From contig OZ025882.1 of NCBI GenBank assembly GCA_964019415.1, forward strand, positions 5,922,012 to 5,986,011: a stretch of 64,000 nt of DNA, in the 5' to 3' direction. Positions within the stretch are counted from its first letter, which is position 1; each line of letters begins with the position of its first letter. The notes under the pieces were generated by a model that searched no databases, was not told the origin of the DNA, and worked only from the letters and a program-made list of their open reading frames with translations. Source of the DNA: Ianthella basta (lineage: Eukaryota > Porifera > Demospongiae > Verongiida > Ianthellidae). Below are positions 1-29,912 of the stretch, piece after piece. The translations under genes were made by a program, and so were the position numbers.

Positions 1-115
1 GGCATACATAATTACATTCAAGCCCACTTTCTAAAGTTGAGGTAACAGAACATAGTCAAGTACTATCAGGTGCAATGTATGAGGACACAAATGCAAGATG
101 GTGTCCTAGGGTGGC

Positions 116-375
116 ATGTCTCTCTCCCTCTCCCTCTCCCTCCCTCTCCTGTTCCCTCTCCCTCTCCCTCTCCCACTTCCTCTCCCTCTCACTCTCCCAC
201 TTCTTCTCCCTCGTCCTCTCCCTCTCCCTCTTCCTCTCCCTCTCCCTCTCCCTCTCCCACTTCCTCTCCCTCTCCCTCTCCCTCTTCCTCTCCCTCTCCC
301 TCTCCCTCATTCTCTCCTCTCCCTTTCCCCTCTCCCTCCCCTCCTTCTCCCCCTCCCCTCTCCCTCCCTCCCCCT
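116..375. repeat. Polypyrimidine (CTCCCT)n tract
   Basis: Almost pure C/T on the plus strand, built from CTCCCT hexamers with interruptions. It lies in a DNA-PKcs intron, so the transcribed sense strand is purine-rich. Protein-like readings of this tract are low-complexity artefacts. Confidence 0.95.
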
Positions 376-384
376 CACCTTCAC

Positions 385-6405
<6,021 letters not shown>

Positions 6406-6489
6406 GTTGGAGCTTGTGACACACAGGTGCTTATTTATATATACATATAGACTGATATTCCATATAAAATGTTGTTTCTTGTACAATAA
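6406..6489. promoter_or_regulatory. 84-bp divergent promoter between DNA-PKcs and POP7
   Basis: The two start codons (6405 minus, 6490 plus) are only 84 bp apart, so the 5' UTRs and core promoters must share or overlap this AT-rich interval. No canonical TATA box is obvious. Confidence 0.6.
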
Positions 6490-6700
6490 ATGGCGTCCGA
6501 AGCTGGTGATGTTCCTCCTCCGAAGCAGGTTAAGACAGATGACGTACCTCCCAGCGGGGAGAAGGGGAAAGGTGTACTGAAGCAGGGTAGCTCTAGAAGA
6601 AAGGGTTCCAAGAGTTCTGGCGGAGCAGCAAGCTCATCCACTGGAAGAGAAAAGGGAAATTGTGAGACTTGATTCTGCAAACACATGCACTCTATCGTGG

Positions 6701-6774
<74 letters not shown>

Positions 6775-6780
6775 TTGTGG

Positions 6781-6831
<51 letters not shown>

Positions 6832-6849
6832 GTGTGTGTGTGGTTGTGG

Positions 6850-6925
<76 letters not shown>

Positions 6926-7353
6926 CTGTGTGCGTACATGTTCAGTCCCATTATGATTATTTGCAGATGTACTGAAAAAACATCCAGCACGAAAGCCCTC
7001 TCAGAAGGAGAATGACATTTACATCAACAGAACTTCGGACTTTGGTGCCCAAATGGCCAGATGTAGAAAGTTACTGGACAGTGGGTAAGAGTGCTTTGTT
7101 GCAATGAGTGCAGCAATCATCTCATTGCATGCTGCAGTACTTTGTGTACCACACTCGAGAGTTTGTATATATGTCATTGTATGACTTGTGTATTAATGTG
7201 TGAAATGCATTGTGTCAATACGTAGGAGTGGAACACTGGAATATGATTAAATATATGATTTGCCCTCACGCTGTACCTACATCATACACTGTTTTTGTAC
7301 ACACGCACACATGCACGCACAAACACACAAACACACACACACAAACACACACA

Positions 7354-7392
<39 letters not shown>

Positions 7393-10367
7393 CACACACA
7401 CACACACACGCGCACACGCACACACACTCCATCGCAGCCACAAGGAGTTGACTATCCACGGTCTTGGAGCAGCCATCAACCGAGCCATCAACTTGGCACT
7501 GCAGCTAAAGGAGACAAGCTCACTGCCAATGGAGGTACAGACTGTCCATAATGTAATTCATTGTAGTGGAATAGGCCCTTTATTGACGAATTTCATAGCA
7601 CCTCCTTATAACAGAATTCATTGCTCAGTCGTCACTCCCACGCAGCTCGTGCAGCATGCACAATATATGTATGTTACACAATGCCTGTTACAATCGGCAA
7701 ATGGCAAATGGCAAGATGTAGAAAGTTACTAGACAGTGGGTAAAAGTGCTTTGTTGCAAGGAGTGCAGCATTCGTCTCATTGCATGCTGCAGTACTTTGT
7801 GTACCACACTCATGAGTTTGTATATATGTCATTGTATAACTTGTGTATTAATGTGTGAAATGCATTGTGTCAATACGTAGGAGTGGAAGTGTGATTAAAT
7901 GTATGATTTGCCCTCACACTGTACCTACATCATGCACTGTTTTTGTTACATCGGCAATTGGCCATTTGTGGTTATGAATTGTACAGTACAGGAGGAGCAC
8001 ACAATTCATCACAGGCTATAGGTACCTTAGTGAAGTATGAGCCCATAGTTATCTCCTAAGCAACTACAGTGGTTTTAGGGTTTCTACATAGGTCCAATTG
8101 ACTTTTGCACTTTCACTTGAGCATGTGAATAAAGCATTGAAAGGGTACACTCACATGTGCTTCAAGCACAGATAGACACAAATCAATCTTTCCACCACTT
8201 TATTCACGTGATGGAGCAAAAGCGTGGAAGTCAATCAGGACCAGAAATCCTAAAACTGCTGTAGTTCGCCCACCACTCTATTGTCTGAACACCCCATGCC
8301 CCGAGGGTAATTGAGTCAGTCTCTCTCACACACTCACCCCATGCGTGGCGAAGTCGCCAAGTGGAACAATTAGTTAGGAACTAGCAGCCTGAAGAGGTCG
8401 CAGGTTCACTTTGAACTAACCCACTACCTGAATTAAAGAGAAACACCTCTTTAAGGAGCAAACATCAAGGTAAAAAATTTGTAATGGTTTACTAAGCAAA
8501 AATAAGCACCTCATTTGATATCAAAGCGAAATGCTCGTATCATTTTCTAAGTGTTATAGCAATAGTCATGAACATGCCAGCTCAGCAACTAATATAAAAT
8601 CACCCATACCACTAGCCCTAGAAGTAATACAAATTGTGCATTTGTATTAAGTGCCCAGCTGTCCTATTTTGTGATGTATACCTCTCTTGAAGGAAACAGC
8701 CCCTGTTGAGCCACTGTCTTATACTTTAGAGACACAAAGGAGACCACATCTATGGAGTAAGAGAGTGTATGACATCAGAGGGGCCAGACCGAGCAAGCAG
8801 ACTTAGTAGTTGTAGCTAAGTACATTCATAGATGATCGTGTCCACTTGTACATAGCATTTATGTTGATTAGTGGATGTTGTAGCTCGCTAAACAGCTATA
8901 CCTAACACATGTTCCTCGTAGTAGCCCCCCCCCCCCCCCCACACACACACATGTACTATGTTACTTATGTTACAAGAATGTCTATGCCTTATGGTGTACG
9001 TATCTCATTCATACATTGATTGTGCGGTTGCCATGGCAATGAACAGCAATGCAACACGCATGTAAATGATCGTGACCCTGCAAATTGCAGGTGTAGTGAT
9101 AGTCCCCAAACGTTGACCCCGCGTGCTTGACATGTTTAGACGTTGACCCCAGCACTTGGTGTATGCGTCATTAGGTGGTACCCCCGCATGCTTCCCAGGC
9201 ACTTATTTAGCCCTAGCATTCTTAACTGTTTCAGTGCTTGACCCCATACATATTTTACATGTTTCAGGCACTATTTGACCTCCAGTAGTTTTAACTGTTT
9301 CAACAAGTCCTCACATATTTCACATGTCTTAGGTCAAAGTTGACACGTCTACTGTGGAAGTGATGGATGACCTGGAGCCACTGACAGATGTACGTAAGCC
9401 AGGGTATCTGTGTTGGGGTGGTAGGTGTGCAAGACTGAGTACAAGTGGGTGTACAAGTGGGTCCTCTACAGTGTGTGGGTGTACAAGTGGGTCCTCTACA
9501 GTGTGTGGGTGTACAAGTGGGTGTACAAGTGGGTCCTCTACAGTGTGTGGGTGTACAAGTGGGTCCTCTACAGTGTGTGGGTGTACAAGTGGGTCCTCTA
9601 CAGTGTGTGGGTGTACAAGTGGGTCCTCTACAGTGTGTGGGTGTACAAGTGGGTCCTCTACAGTGTGTGGGTGTACAAGTGGGTGTACAAGTGGGTCCTC
9701 TACAGCGTGTGGGTGTACAAGTGGGTGTACAAGTGGGTCCTCTACAGTGTGTGGGTGTACAGTAGCTATGTGTACTATATTTAGTATTGAGAGTGGGTGG
9801 GAGTGGTGTACTTTCCTCTACAGTATGTGTACTATATTTAGTATTGAGAGTGGGTGGGAGTGGTGTACTTTCCTCTACAGTATGTGTACTATATTTAGTA
9901 TTGAGAGTGGGTGGGAGTGGTGTACTTTCCTCTACAGTATGTGTACTATATTTAGTATTGAGAGTGGGTGAGAGTGGTGTACTTTCCTCTACAGTATGTG
10001 TACTATATTTAGTATTGAGAGTGGGTGGGAGTGGTGTACTTTCCTCTACAGTATGTGTACTATATTTAGTATGAGAGTGACTGCTTGTGAATGTACTATA
10101 TTTAGTATCCAATCAGCCTTGGTTGTGCGTGGAGCTGGAACATGCATGCATATAGTATGCACATGTACAGTATCCAAGCAGCTGTACTATCATTAGTAAT
10201 GTGTGGGCGTATTGACACCACCATGTGTTACATTCCTGCAGGTTGAACCTCATCAGACTCAGCTGCGTCTCACCTCCGCTGTACACATACACCTCTACCA
10301 TCTACCAGTGACAGAGCCACAGACTAAGATAGTGTATTCTCAACACAAGGGTAAACAACAACATTAG
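6490..10367 (+). CDS. POP7: POP7/Rpp20, RNase P and RNase MRP protein subunit
   Basis: Alba-like protein that, with Rpp25, binds the P3 arm of RNase P/MRP RNA and supports tRNA 5' processing and pre-rRNA cleavage in the nucleus. Exons with consistent phases: 6490-6661, 6967-7084, 7438-7534, 9333-9389, 10242-10367; 189 residues against about 140 in human. The first ~60 residues are a Lys/Ser/Pro-rich tail not expected from the human protein. The conserved core follows: NDIYINRTSDFGAQMARC, KLLDSG, ELTIHGLGAAINRAINLAL, DTSTVEVMDDLEP and LTSAVHIHLYHL (human NDIYVNMKTDFKAQLARC, IHGLGLAINRAINIAL, NNSAIHIRVFRV). The gene is divergent from DNA-PKcs. Introns carry a (TG)n run after donor 1, a (CA)n run before acceptor 2, a partial exon-2 duplication in intron 3, and two minisatellites in intron 4. 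The reading frame is intact. Confidence 0.95.
6703..6925. repeat. (TG)n microsatellite in POP7 intron 1
   Basis: More than 200 bp of TG with TGGTTGTGGTTG interruptions, starting about 40 bases after the exon 1 donor. Confidence 0.95.
7317..7429. repeat. (CA)n microsatellite before POP7 exon 3 acceptor
   Basis: CA run ending within 10 bases of the exon 3 acceptor at 7437, standing where a pyrimidine tract would normally be. Confidence 0.95.
7700..7945 (+). repeat. Partial duplicate of POP7 exon 2 end and intron 2 start
   Basis: About 230 bp closely matching 7058-7285: it repeats the end of exon 2 (codons for CRKLL and the donor) and the following intron sequence, inserted in intron 3. It has no acceptor of its own that I can see, so it is probably not spliced in. 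Confidence 0.85.
8055..8272. mobile_element. MITE with terminal inverted repeats
   Basis: Left end GCAACTACAGTGGTTTTAGG and right end CTAAAACTGCTGTAGTTCGC are imperfect inverted repeats that extend inward (GTCCAATTGACTTTTGC against the complement of the right side). It is about 210 bp, with no coding sequence, in POP7 intron 3. Confidence 0.7.
9440..9762 (+). repeat. Minisatellite A, about 30-bp unit with CCTCTACAG core
   Basis: About ten units of GTGTGGGTGTACAAGTGGGT followed by CCTCTACAGT in POP7 intron 4. Each unit contains CCTCTACAG, a plausible 3' splice-site sequence. Confidence 0.95.
9766..10075 (+). repeat. Minisatellite B, about 57-bp unit sharing the CTCTACAG core
   Basis: Five to six near-identical units (TATGTGTACTATATTTAG ... 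TTTCCTCTACAG) directly following minisatellite A. Every unit repeats a pyrimidine-rich stretch ending in CAG. The frames across it are repeats, not proteins. Confidence 0.95.
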
Positions 10368-10473
10368 CACCAACACAAAAGTAAACAACCATGTTTACAA
10401 CATGCAACAACTATAGATCATTCAACATGTACTGTACCCCATGCTTAATTCCTGTATTTTATTAGTTGTGAAC

Positions 10474-10476
<3 letters not shown>

Positions 10477-10521
<45 letters not shown>
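10477..10521. repeat. (TG)n microsatellite downstream of POP7
   Basis: Short TG run about 110 bp past the POP7 stop codon, probably in the 3' UTR or just beyond. Confidence 0.9.
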
Positions 10522-10525
<4 letters not shown>

Positions 10526-10988
10526 TCCATTACTGGTTGCATTCACAAAATAATATCCAAAGTTCTGCATCTTGCATAATGTCAACCACAAAGTCATCAC
10601 CTACCTTTCAGTCGTTTCTATAATTAAAGTCATTTCACGAATGTTCTGTGGCTATCCTAGGCTCACATGTACGTACTGTGTGTGCACACATAATTTATAC
10701 ACATAATGCATGCAAGTGGTAAGCGTGATACCCAATGAATGACCTGCATTGTATGTGGCTATATCCTCAGCAGTGGCTCACATGCAACAACCACTGCACT
10801 CTCCGTTGAGCTCCCCAATAGCTTATATTGATGGTGGTCCATCTATACCAATTCAACAATGTGATATTAACTTTAAGCTTCCAAAAACACAATTTAATGC
10901 CACTGTTTTACTCCTGTTGTGTACAGTGTATACCTCATTTGTTATATTATATTATGTATATATATATATATACTGTACAAAATCACTG

Positions 10989-20366
<9,378 letters not shown>

Positions 20367-20433
20367 GGCTCTCAGCTTGCTGCAGCGATCAGCTAACGCA
20401 AACGGTTGCAGTTACAAACGCGAACGGTTGAAA
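20367..20433. promoter_or_regulatory. 67-bp divergent promoter, GGT / mL58-like gene
   Basis: Start codons face away from each other at 20366 (minus) and 20434 (plus). The interval has direct repeats of CGAACGGTTG/CAAACGGTTG, which may be paired activator sites (Myb-like AACGGTTG cores; inference). Confidence 0.6.
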
Positions 20434-23949
<3,516 letters not shown>

Positions 23950-24690
23950 TGAAACATCAACTGTGACTTAATTGCAATGTGGGCATATTTTGTGTGCACA
24001 TGTACATGTATGTTGTGTCATTCATTCATCCCTGTATGTATATGCTTGTGCATATGCACACACACACACAGTACATATTTATCATATAATTATACATAAT
24101 TCTGGGAAATACACAAGTTTAATTTCATGGGCTGTTCTAGCTAAATTTGCAGACTTAACCTTTGTTCAAACTCTGATCACGTTCCGTATAAAATGTCCAA
24201 CTTATTGATGAATACCTTGATACATATACACTGCATGTTCTTGTTTCTGCCGGTCAGTTCAAAGTGTACGTACATACATAATTTTAAAATACTAATTAAT
24301 TGAAAGTGCCAGGTGGCAGCAGGTCAGGGGTCAAAGTAAAGCTGACACGCACATGCGCACAGGGTACATCAGATGACACAACTAGACCTAATTTTGCATC
24401 AGACTAATTTGCAATTCCACAGGTGCATATCACATACAACCAATACTGCACACAAGTGCTTCATGCTCTGCGTATATAGACATCTATGTATGTGTTTGGT
24501 ATGCTCTGCAGTGTTGTCTCAGGTGTACAGTGTACCCCGCACATGCAGCAATGAAATGATCACACACATAGACAGCATGTGCCAGATGACACAAGTGATA
24601 TACAGTACAAACTAATTGAAAAGGGCAGCAACTATCTAAAGGATAAAAAGAGCTGCATTGCAGATATTCAGGGTAATTGTTCAAAGTCAG
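23950..24690. other. Intergenic, convergent 3' ends
   Basis: Separates the plus-strand mL58-like gene from the minus-strand nuclear receptor. It holds a copy (24290-24370) of a ~100-bp segment also found at 25170-25266, containing a DR1 motif. No gene seen. Confidence 0.6.
24321..24333 (+). promoter_or_regulatory. DR1 nuclear-receptor element (candidate), 3' flank of the receptor gene
   Basis: AGGTCA-g-GGGTCA, an exact one-base-spaced direct repeat in the duplicated segment. Confidence 0.4.
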
Positions 24691-24694
24691 GTCA

Positions 24695-27477
24695 CTACTG
24701 CTCCTTGACCAGCTTCTCAATCAATTCCTCATTCACGTGTGCCGCTTCCAGCCATTTCTTTAGCTCCGTGTGGTGAAGGGCGTCCTGAGTAAGGCTCTTT
24801 AGTGAAGCAATGGTGACCAGTAGCTTGCCATACCTCTGGAAGCTGTTCGAGTCTCGGCTAGAACAGTGCTCCTCGAGCGCAAGAAGAACATAGTCCTGTG
24901 TTCTCTGAATCATATTTTGCAAGTTTGCTTCCAAACTTAAGACATCTGTACAGGATCAACAACAATACCAAGGAGAGATTTAATGGGATGTCTTACACAC
25001 AGCCATGTAGAATGAATAGCACATATATGGTTACACTGAGGGCAGCACAATAACTAATGGGCATGACCAGGTCTAAGTGACACTTGAATGACGTCACGAT
25101 GACATCACCTTTAGGTACTTGAACCCTGAACTAGCCGGAAGCCTACACATACCCCCGGGTCAAATTTGTTATACTAATTGAAAGTGCCAGGTGGCAACAG
25201 GTCACTGAGGTCAGGGGTCAAAAGCTGCCACACACGCAGTGGGTACATCGGATGACACAACTCGACATAACACCTGGTAACGGGTCCAAGGTGGAGCCCG
25301 GCTCAAAGCAACTCTGCATGTCCAGACATAATGCGACAAGGCCGCAAAGTCTCTAACAACCTCCAGACAATACCCACACCACAGCTTACCTGCATTGAAT
25401 AGGAGAAGCAGACGTAAGCATGTGACATCTTTGTCATCCAGCTCCAGCTTGCGAATGGTTCTTCCGACCTCCTTTGCCAGCTTGGCCATAGGCATACCTC
25501 CACTGGTCTCCCTCCCACTGTTTGTGCTAGCTCCGTGGTAGACCAGATGGAGACAAAGCTGCTCGACCCAGCAGTTCTGCAACGCTTTGCATTGAGCATC
25601 CACCGGCAGGCGCACAAAGGCTGGAATAGAATTGGCCCAGTCTACAACCTGTCTTACTGCATCTTGCAGTGGGGCAGTGCTCTCACCAGAGAGCACACTC
25701 TTCAAGTCTGTGTTCCTGTGTGCATCTGCAGCAAGACGTCCCTTGCACCTTGCGACCATTGCATCTAGATCAATTCCAGGGCTAGGCGGCAAAGGAGACA
25801 TTTCAGCACCGACTTCGCTTCCATTTGTCATCGACGGTTGCAAGTCTGGGGTTGATTCTATTGGCTCATGTTTCATCAATGTTTGATCTGTCACTGTTTG
25901 TGGGGTTGGTGAGAGGACATCATCTGGAGATGTGGGTTGTGTGGTCAACGTTGGCACAGTAGATACATTCAGAGTAGGACCTGCACAGATGGGCATTCCA
26001 GTGGGTTGGCTAACATTCAGCAGAGACTGTCCTGTGCTGGGTAACGCCATCTGGTTCGTCAGCATCATCCTCGGAGCAAAAATGGCTTGAGACACCGGTT
26101 GAGGCATTGGTATACCCACCAGCTGCACTGCTGGGGATTGCGTAATGTATTGGTACGTGTAGGGTGGAATGGATGGGATCACAGTTTGGAGGCCCGGTAG
26201 AGTGGTTGCCGCAGTCGTCTGAGGAAGAGCAGCCAAATTGATTACACTCCCATTCTGCATTAAAGTCGTTGCTGCATTTGGAGGAGGCTGAAAAGCATCT
26301 TGCGTCATCACTGTCTTTGCCAGCTTGGCGGGAGGAAAGGTCCGCTCCTCTTGAACAGCTACAAGTAGAAAGGGTATGCAGAACAATGCTTACCAGTAGC
26401 TCCTGTGCAGCTGTGCTTACACACGTTTCCTGCCACTCCCCTGCACTTCACTGACAATAGAGTTTACACAACCTCTAGTTGACCTCTACACCTCAGACAC
26501 AGCAGTGAAGTGGTCTCCCCTAACACAATTCAGCTGCAACACACTGCACCTTAAAGCTACAAACAAAGAGGTCACTCTATGGCACAAGCCTGCCAAACTG
26601 TATTGTCCTAGCATCAAAACGACAACCTTCCACATGCCCTACAGTAAATACCAGGATCAAAGTATTACTGTGTGAATCCGTTGGCTCTCTGCATGACAGG
26701 GACTGCCAACCACTTACAACAGACACACAGTGGTAGTACTAACACTTAGCTGGCAGCAATCTTTCTTGCATTAATAGCTACCTTCAACGGCTTAAACACA
26801 CCCACTGCCAAACCGTACCAGGTACCACAAAGAGCTAGGAGCTGCTGGATGCAGATCCACCTGACTGTCAATCTAGCACTGAGGGAGCCTCAGTTGCAAT
26901 CCAAGCCGGTGAGTCTAAAGTATGCGCGATTGAACTAAAAGCACGCAAGGACCCGTTACGCGTCTAGCTACCTCACAATCGCGCGCGTTTTGTGAGCACC
27001 AATACCACTCCTACGCCACCCTGCATGCAGTTATATGCCAGCCAATGTGCATCCTTGCCCACCTTCTCGTCGCATGCCAACTTTTAGGCACTTCTCCAGT
27101 CGGCAGTGCTGACATCGGTTGCGCGTCTTCACCGTGACAGGGCAGTTGTTCTTCTCCACAGCGCGGCACAGGTACTGCCGGTTAGCGCGCACGCTTCGCC
27201 TGAAGAAACTCTTGCAAGCTTCGCAGCTGACCACACCGAAGTGGTTACCTGATGATTTGTCGCTGCACACGACGCACGGTGGAAAGCCGACTGTAACAAT
27301 CCCACTCGAATCCTCCCCCTCCCTATCCCCTAAGCAATCTTCAATCTGCTCAGAGAGTTCGTTCTTCATGCTCACGTCTCCAATCATCGCAACACTGCAC
27401 ATCCGTGCACCGAGTTGTCTCCTTCCTTCTACCAGGAGTGCCATACCACCTGGTCTATTTGTACCATTCTTCACCAT
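24695..27477 (-). CDS. Nuclear receptor (RXR/HNF4-like), DBD and LBD present
   Basis: Ligand-regulated or constitutive transcription factor of the nucleus. Exons 27477-27063, 26358-25390, 24945-24695, phases consistent; 544 residues. The start is the first ATG after an in-frame stop. DBD zinc ligands: Cys68, 71, 85, 88 and Cys104, 112, 122, 125, with P-box region [12 protein letters not shown] and [18 protein letters not shown] long Pro/Thr/Gln-rich hinge (~140-340) precedes the LBD. Helix 3 and the LBD signature read [13 protein letters not shown] then a helix 4-5 segment ([10 protein letters not shown]), comparable to RXR EWAKRIPHFSELP. The last exon carries helices 9-12 ([20 protein letters not shown]) and ends with a helix-12-like [10 protein letters not shown]. 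Odd points: seven residues separate the first two cysteines of finger 2 (five is usual), and helix 12 lacks the standard glutamate spacing. DR1-type half-sites lie in its last intron and 3' flank. Intact. Confidence 0.92.
25199..25220 (+). promoter_or_regulatory. Triple half-site (DR3 + DR1) in the receptor's last intron (candidate)
   Basis: AGGTCA-ctg-AGGTCA-g-GGGTCA in the intron between 25390 and 24945. It lies in the same duplicated segment as the DR1 at 24321, and is a possible autoregulatory site. Confidence 0.4.
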
Positions 27478-27904
27478 GGCACCATGACCTCTGCGTTCCG
27501 GAAAGGCGCCCAAATGACAGGGGTCAGAGGTGAATCGTTACGTAAACAGATCAAAGGCTGGCACTCAAGGGGTAAATTCCTCCCTAAATCTATGGTCCAA
27601 ATAACTATTCCCTCGCTAATGCGTGTCTAGCCTTGGATAATCTGGAACACCATTTCAAGGGCCATTTCCCCATTGTCCTTTGGCACCTAAGGGGCGAAAA
27701 GAGATGCGATGTGCAACATCAAAGACTTGCCAAATAGAGTAGGCAACAGTGGAAATAGTAACAACAGACATTGATGAACTGCTAGGGGTTAAAATTCATT
27801 TAGCTATCCTATGGCAGGCCAAGGAGGAGAGCCACACAATAGGATTAGTGCAAGAGACCATAGTTGGTGGTAGACAACGAAACCTATCTATTCCCGACAC
27901 CTCT

Positions 27905-28255
27905 GGGACAAACAAAGAGCTAATCACTAGATTTTACGCCTACCAGCCTTCTACGCCACAGTGTCTCAGAAGGCTGGGGGCAAGAGCCCTATTGATTGCA
28001 ACCAGTGATCACCTTCCCCCGCTAGTCATCCTACAAAGATGGAAGAGCCAAAGACAGCTCTCAGACATCCTTGTAGGATGACTAGGGGGGGGAGGCAATC
28101 ACTGGTTGCCACCAAGAGGGCTCCGGCTCCCCAAGCCTCCTGAGACACTACGGTGGCGTAGAAGGTTTGTAGGCTAAAATTCAGTGATTAGCCCTTTGTG
28201 GTCAACCTAGCCTGGCCTGTCCATTACAGTGGCATACTGTAATGAACCGACCTTT
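27905..28255. mobile_element. Foldback MITE, copy 1
   Basis: About 350-bp palindromic element. One arm reads GCCTACCAGCCTTCTACGCC ... AGTGTCTCAGAAGGCTGGGG ... CTAGTCATCCTACAAAGATG and the other arm is its reverse complement around AGACAGCTCTCAGACATC. The same element is at 39871-40215. No ORF of its own. Confidence 0.85.
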
Positions 28256-29704
28256 CAACGACCCCTGGGACAGTTTGGGACAGGTGCCCAAGTGCCCTGA
28301 TTACAGAGGTGTCCTCCACTTCAGGGCAATCCTTTATAAGGTGATTTCCTGCATATTAACATTCACATTCACAATTATTTGAGTGCATCATGTGTGCATG
28401 GCACACCAGGACAGATGCCCTGTGCAACAGTGCATACATGTAAAGCATACATGATGAGGGAGTCATAGAAATTGAGAACATCAAGATTCAACATGTATAT
28501 ACACTGAGTTATTTGTTGTTGTTGTTGAGGAGCACTCATGTCTGGACTTAGCCACAAATGTTCTTAAAAAGGCCTCGTAATGAGAATGAATGCATCACAT
28601 ATGTTCCCTTTATGTGTCACTTGCACACATGAGAGATGTGAATTCACTGAAGACCGCAGTGAGGCACAACCAAAGAGCTTGGCACCACTCACTTCCTATC
28701 CCAGCAATGGAGCATTAAATTATCAGATACTCCAAATGCAGTGGTTGAATACATACAGGGGGAAGGTCTTCCAAGCTAGCCACATCACACAAGCAGAGCT
28801 AATAACTCATGCACTTCTAACTGAAAACACTCGTACACATGTCCAAGTCCTCCCCCACACACCCCATGGCATTTGAGCACTACTTGGACATCCACCTCCT
28901 CAGAGAGCATGCATCACAGCAAGTGTGGAGAGGGACTAGCCGTCACCTCTATTGTTGATGCTGTGGCTTGAACCAGCTACCTACAGAGCTCCACCAAACA
29001 ATTAAACTTCCAGTGCATCACACACACACACAATAGCATAATGAAAGGGGTTCATGTACCTCTACACCTCATGGCCCAGTAGGCTGGTGGGTTGGTGGTC
29101 ATGACCCACAGAAGCCTTTGGTAAAAGGACTTCCTTCTTGTGGCCTGGCACTCAGGTCTTCACGCTCCAGTATCCTGGTTGAAGGTAGCCTGGACTCTCC
29201 CCAAGTTCAGTCAAAATATTAACCCCATTATCCAGCTACAAAGAGCAAATTTACACCACCGTCCCTTTGAAGGCCACAACACACGCACAGCTACACACAC
29301 AATCCCCACACAGTTAAATTGCTTCCTACCTCCATAACCTACGTATACATTAAGAAGACCGATATATGAAACAGAATCCTGAGACTATTTAGTAGGGCAA
29401 AAGCATATAAGTGTTATGCCTGTGCAGCTAAAAAGGCAGAGAAGCACAAAGTTCAGTGAAACCAAAACTTGCACATGCTCCGCTCATCCTCACAGACTTC
29501 ATATGGCTTTCTAGAGATCCTTCCGCTTGCTCACAAATTGAAGCAGCCCCTACTTCCTCCTTGTAGACCACTTTCTAGGGATTCAGCCCACCCCCTCACC
29601 TCATGCACATGAGCCTGTCCTGCGCTGGAAGCACTGGCAGGTCTTTGCCATACTGACTCACAAAATGCACGCACATATGCACACACACGCACACGTGCAC
29701 ACAT

Positions 29705-29818
29705 TAGTCTCGCGTAGCCGACCACTTTCTCCCTTCCATTATAATTTATGACATCATCTGCCAACCAATGACGTAAGTATATAAAGTGGAGGCAGGAATA
29801 GTGGTCAGCTATGCGAGA
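29705..29818. mobile_element. Short MITE, about 113 bp
   Basis: Left TAGTCTCGCGTAGCCGACCA and right TGGTCAGCTATGCGAGACTA are inverted repeats of about 30 bp. TA ends suggest a Tc1/mariner-type target. Confidence 0.8.
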
Positions 29819-29904
<86 letters not shown>

Positions 29905-29912
29905 ACACACAC
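29819..29912. repeat. (CA)n microsatellite
   Basis: CA run directly following the MITE at 29705-29818. Confidence 0.95.

Noticed and set aside
9440-9762. CRISPR-like regular repeats
   Set aside because: The intervals are not unique spacers; units are contiguous tandem copies in an animal intron.
9300-10112. Long minus-strand frame with CTPTHCRGPT repeats and matching plus frames
   Set aside because: It spans two intronic minisatellites of POP7 with units divisible by three.
24695-27477. Ctenophore as source organism
   Set aside because: Ctenophore nuclear receptors are reported to lack the DNA-binding domain, whereas a complete one is present here; sponge fits better.
29531-29764. Minus-strand frame with ASASSAGQAHVHEVRGWAES
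   Set aside because: Overlaps a MITE end and has no family resemblance.
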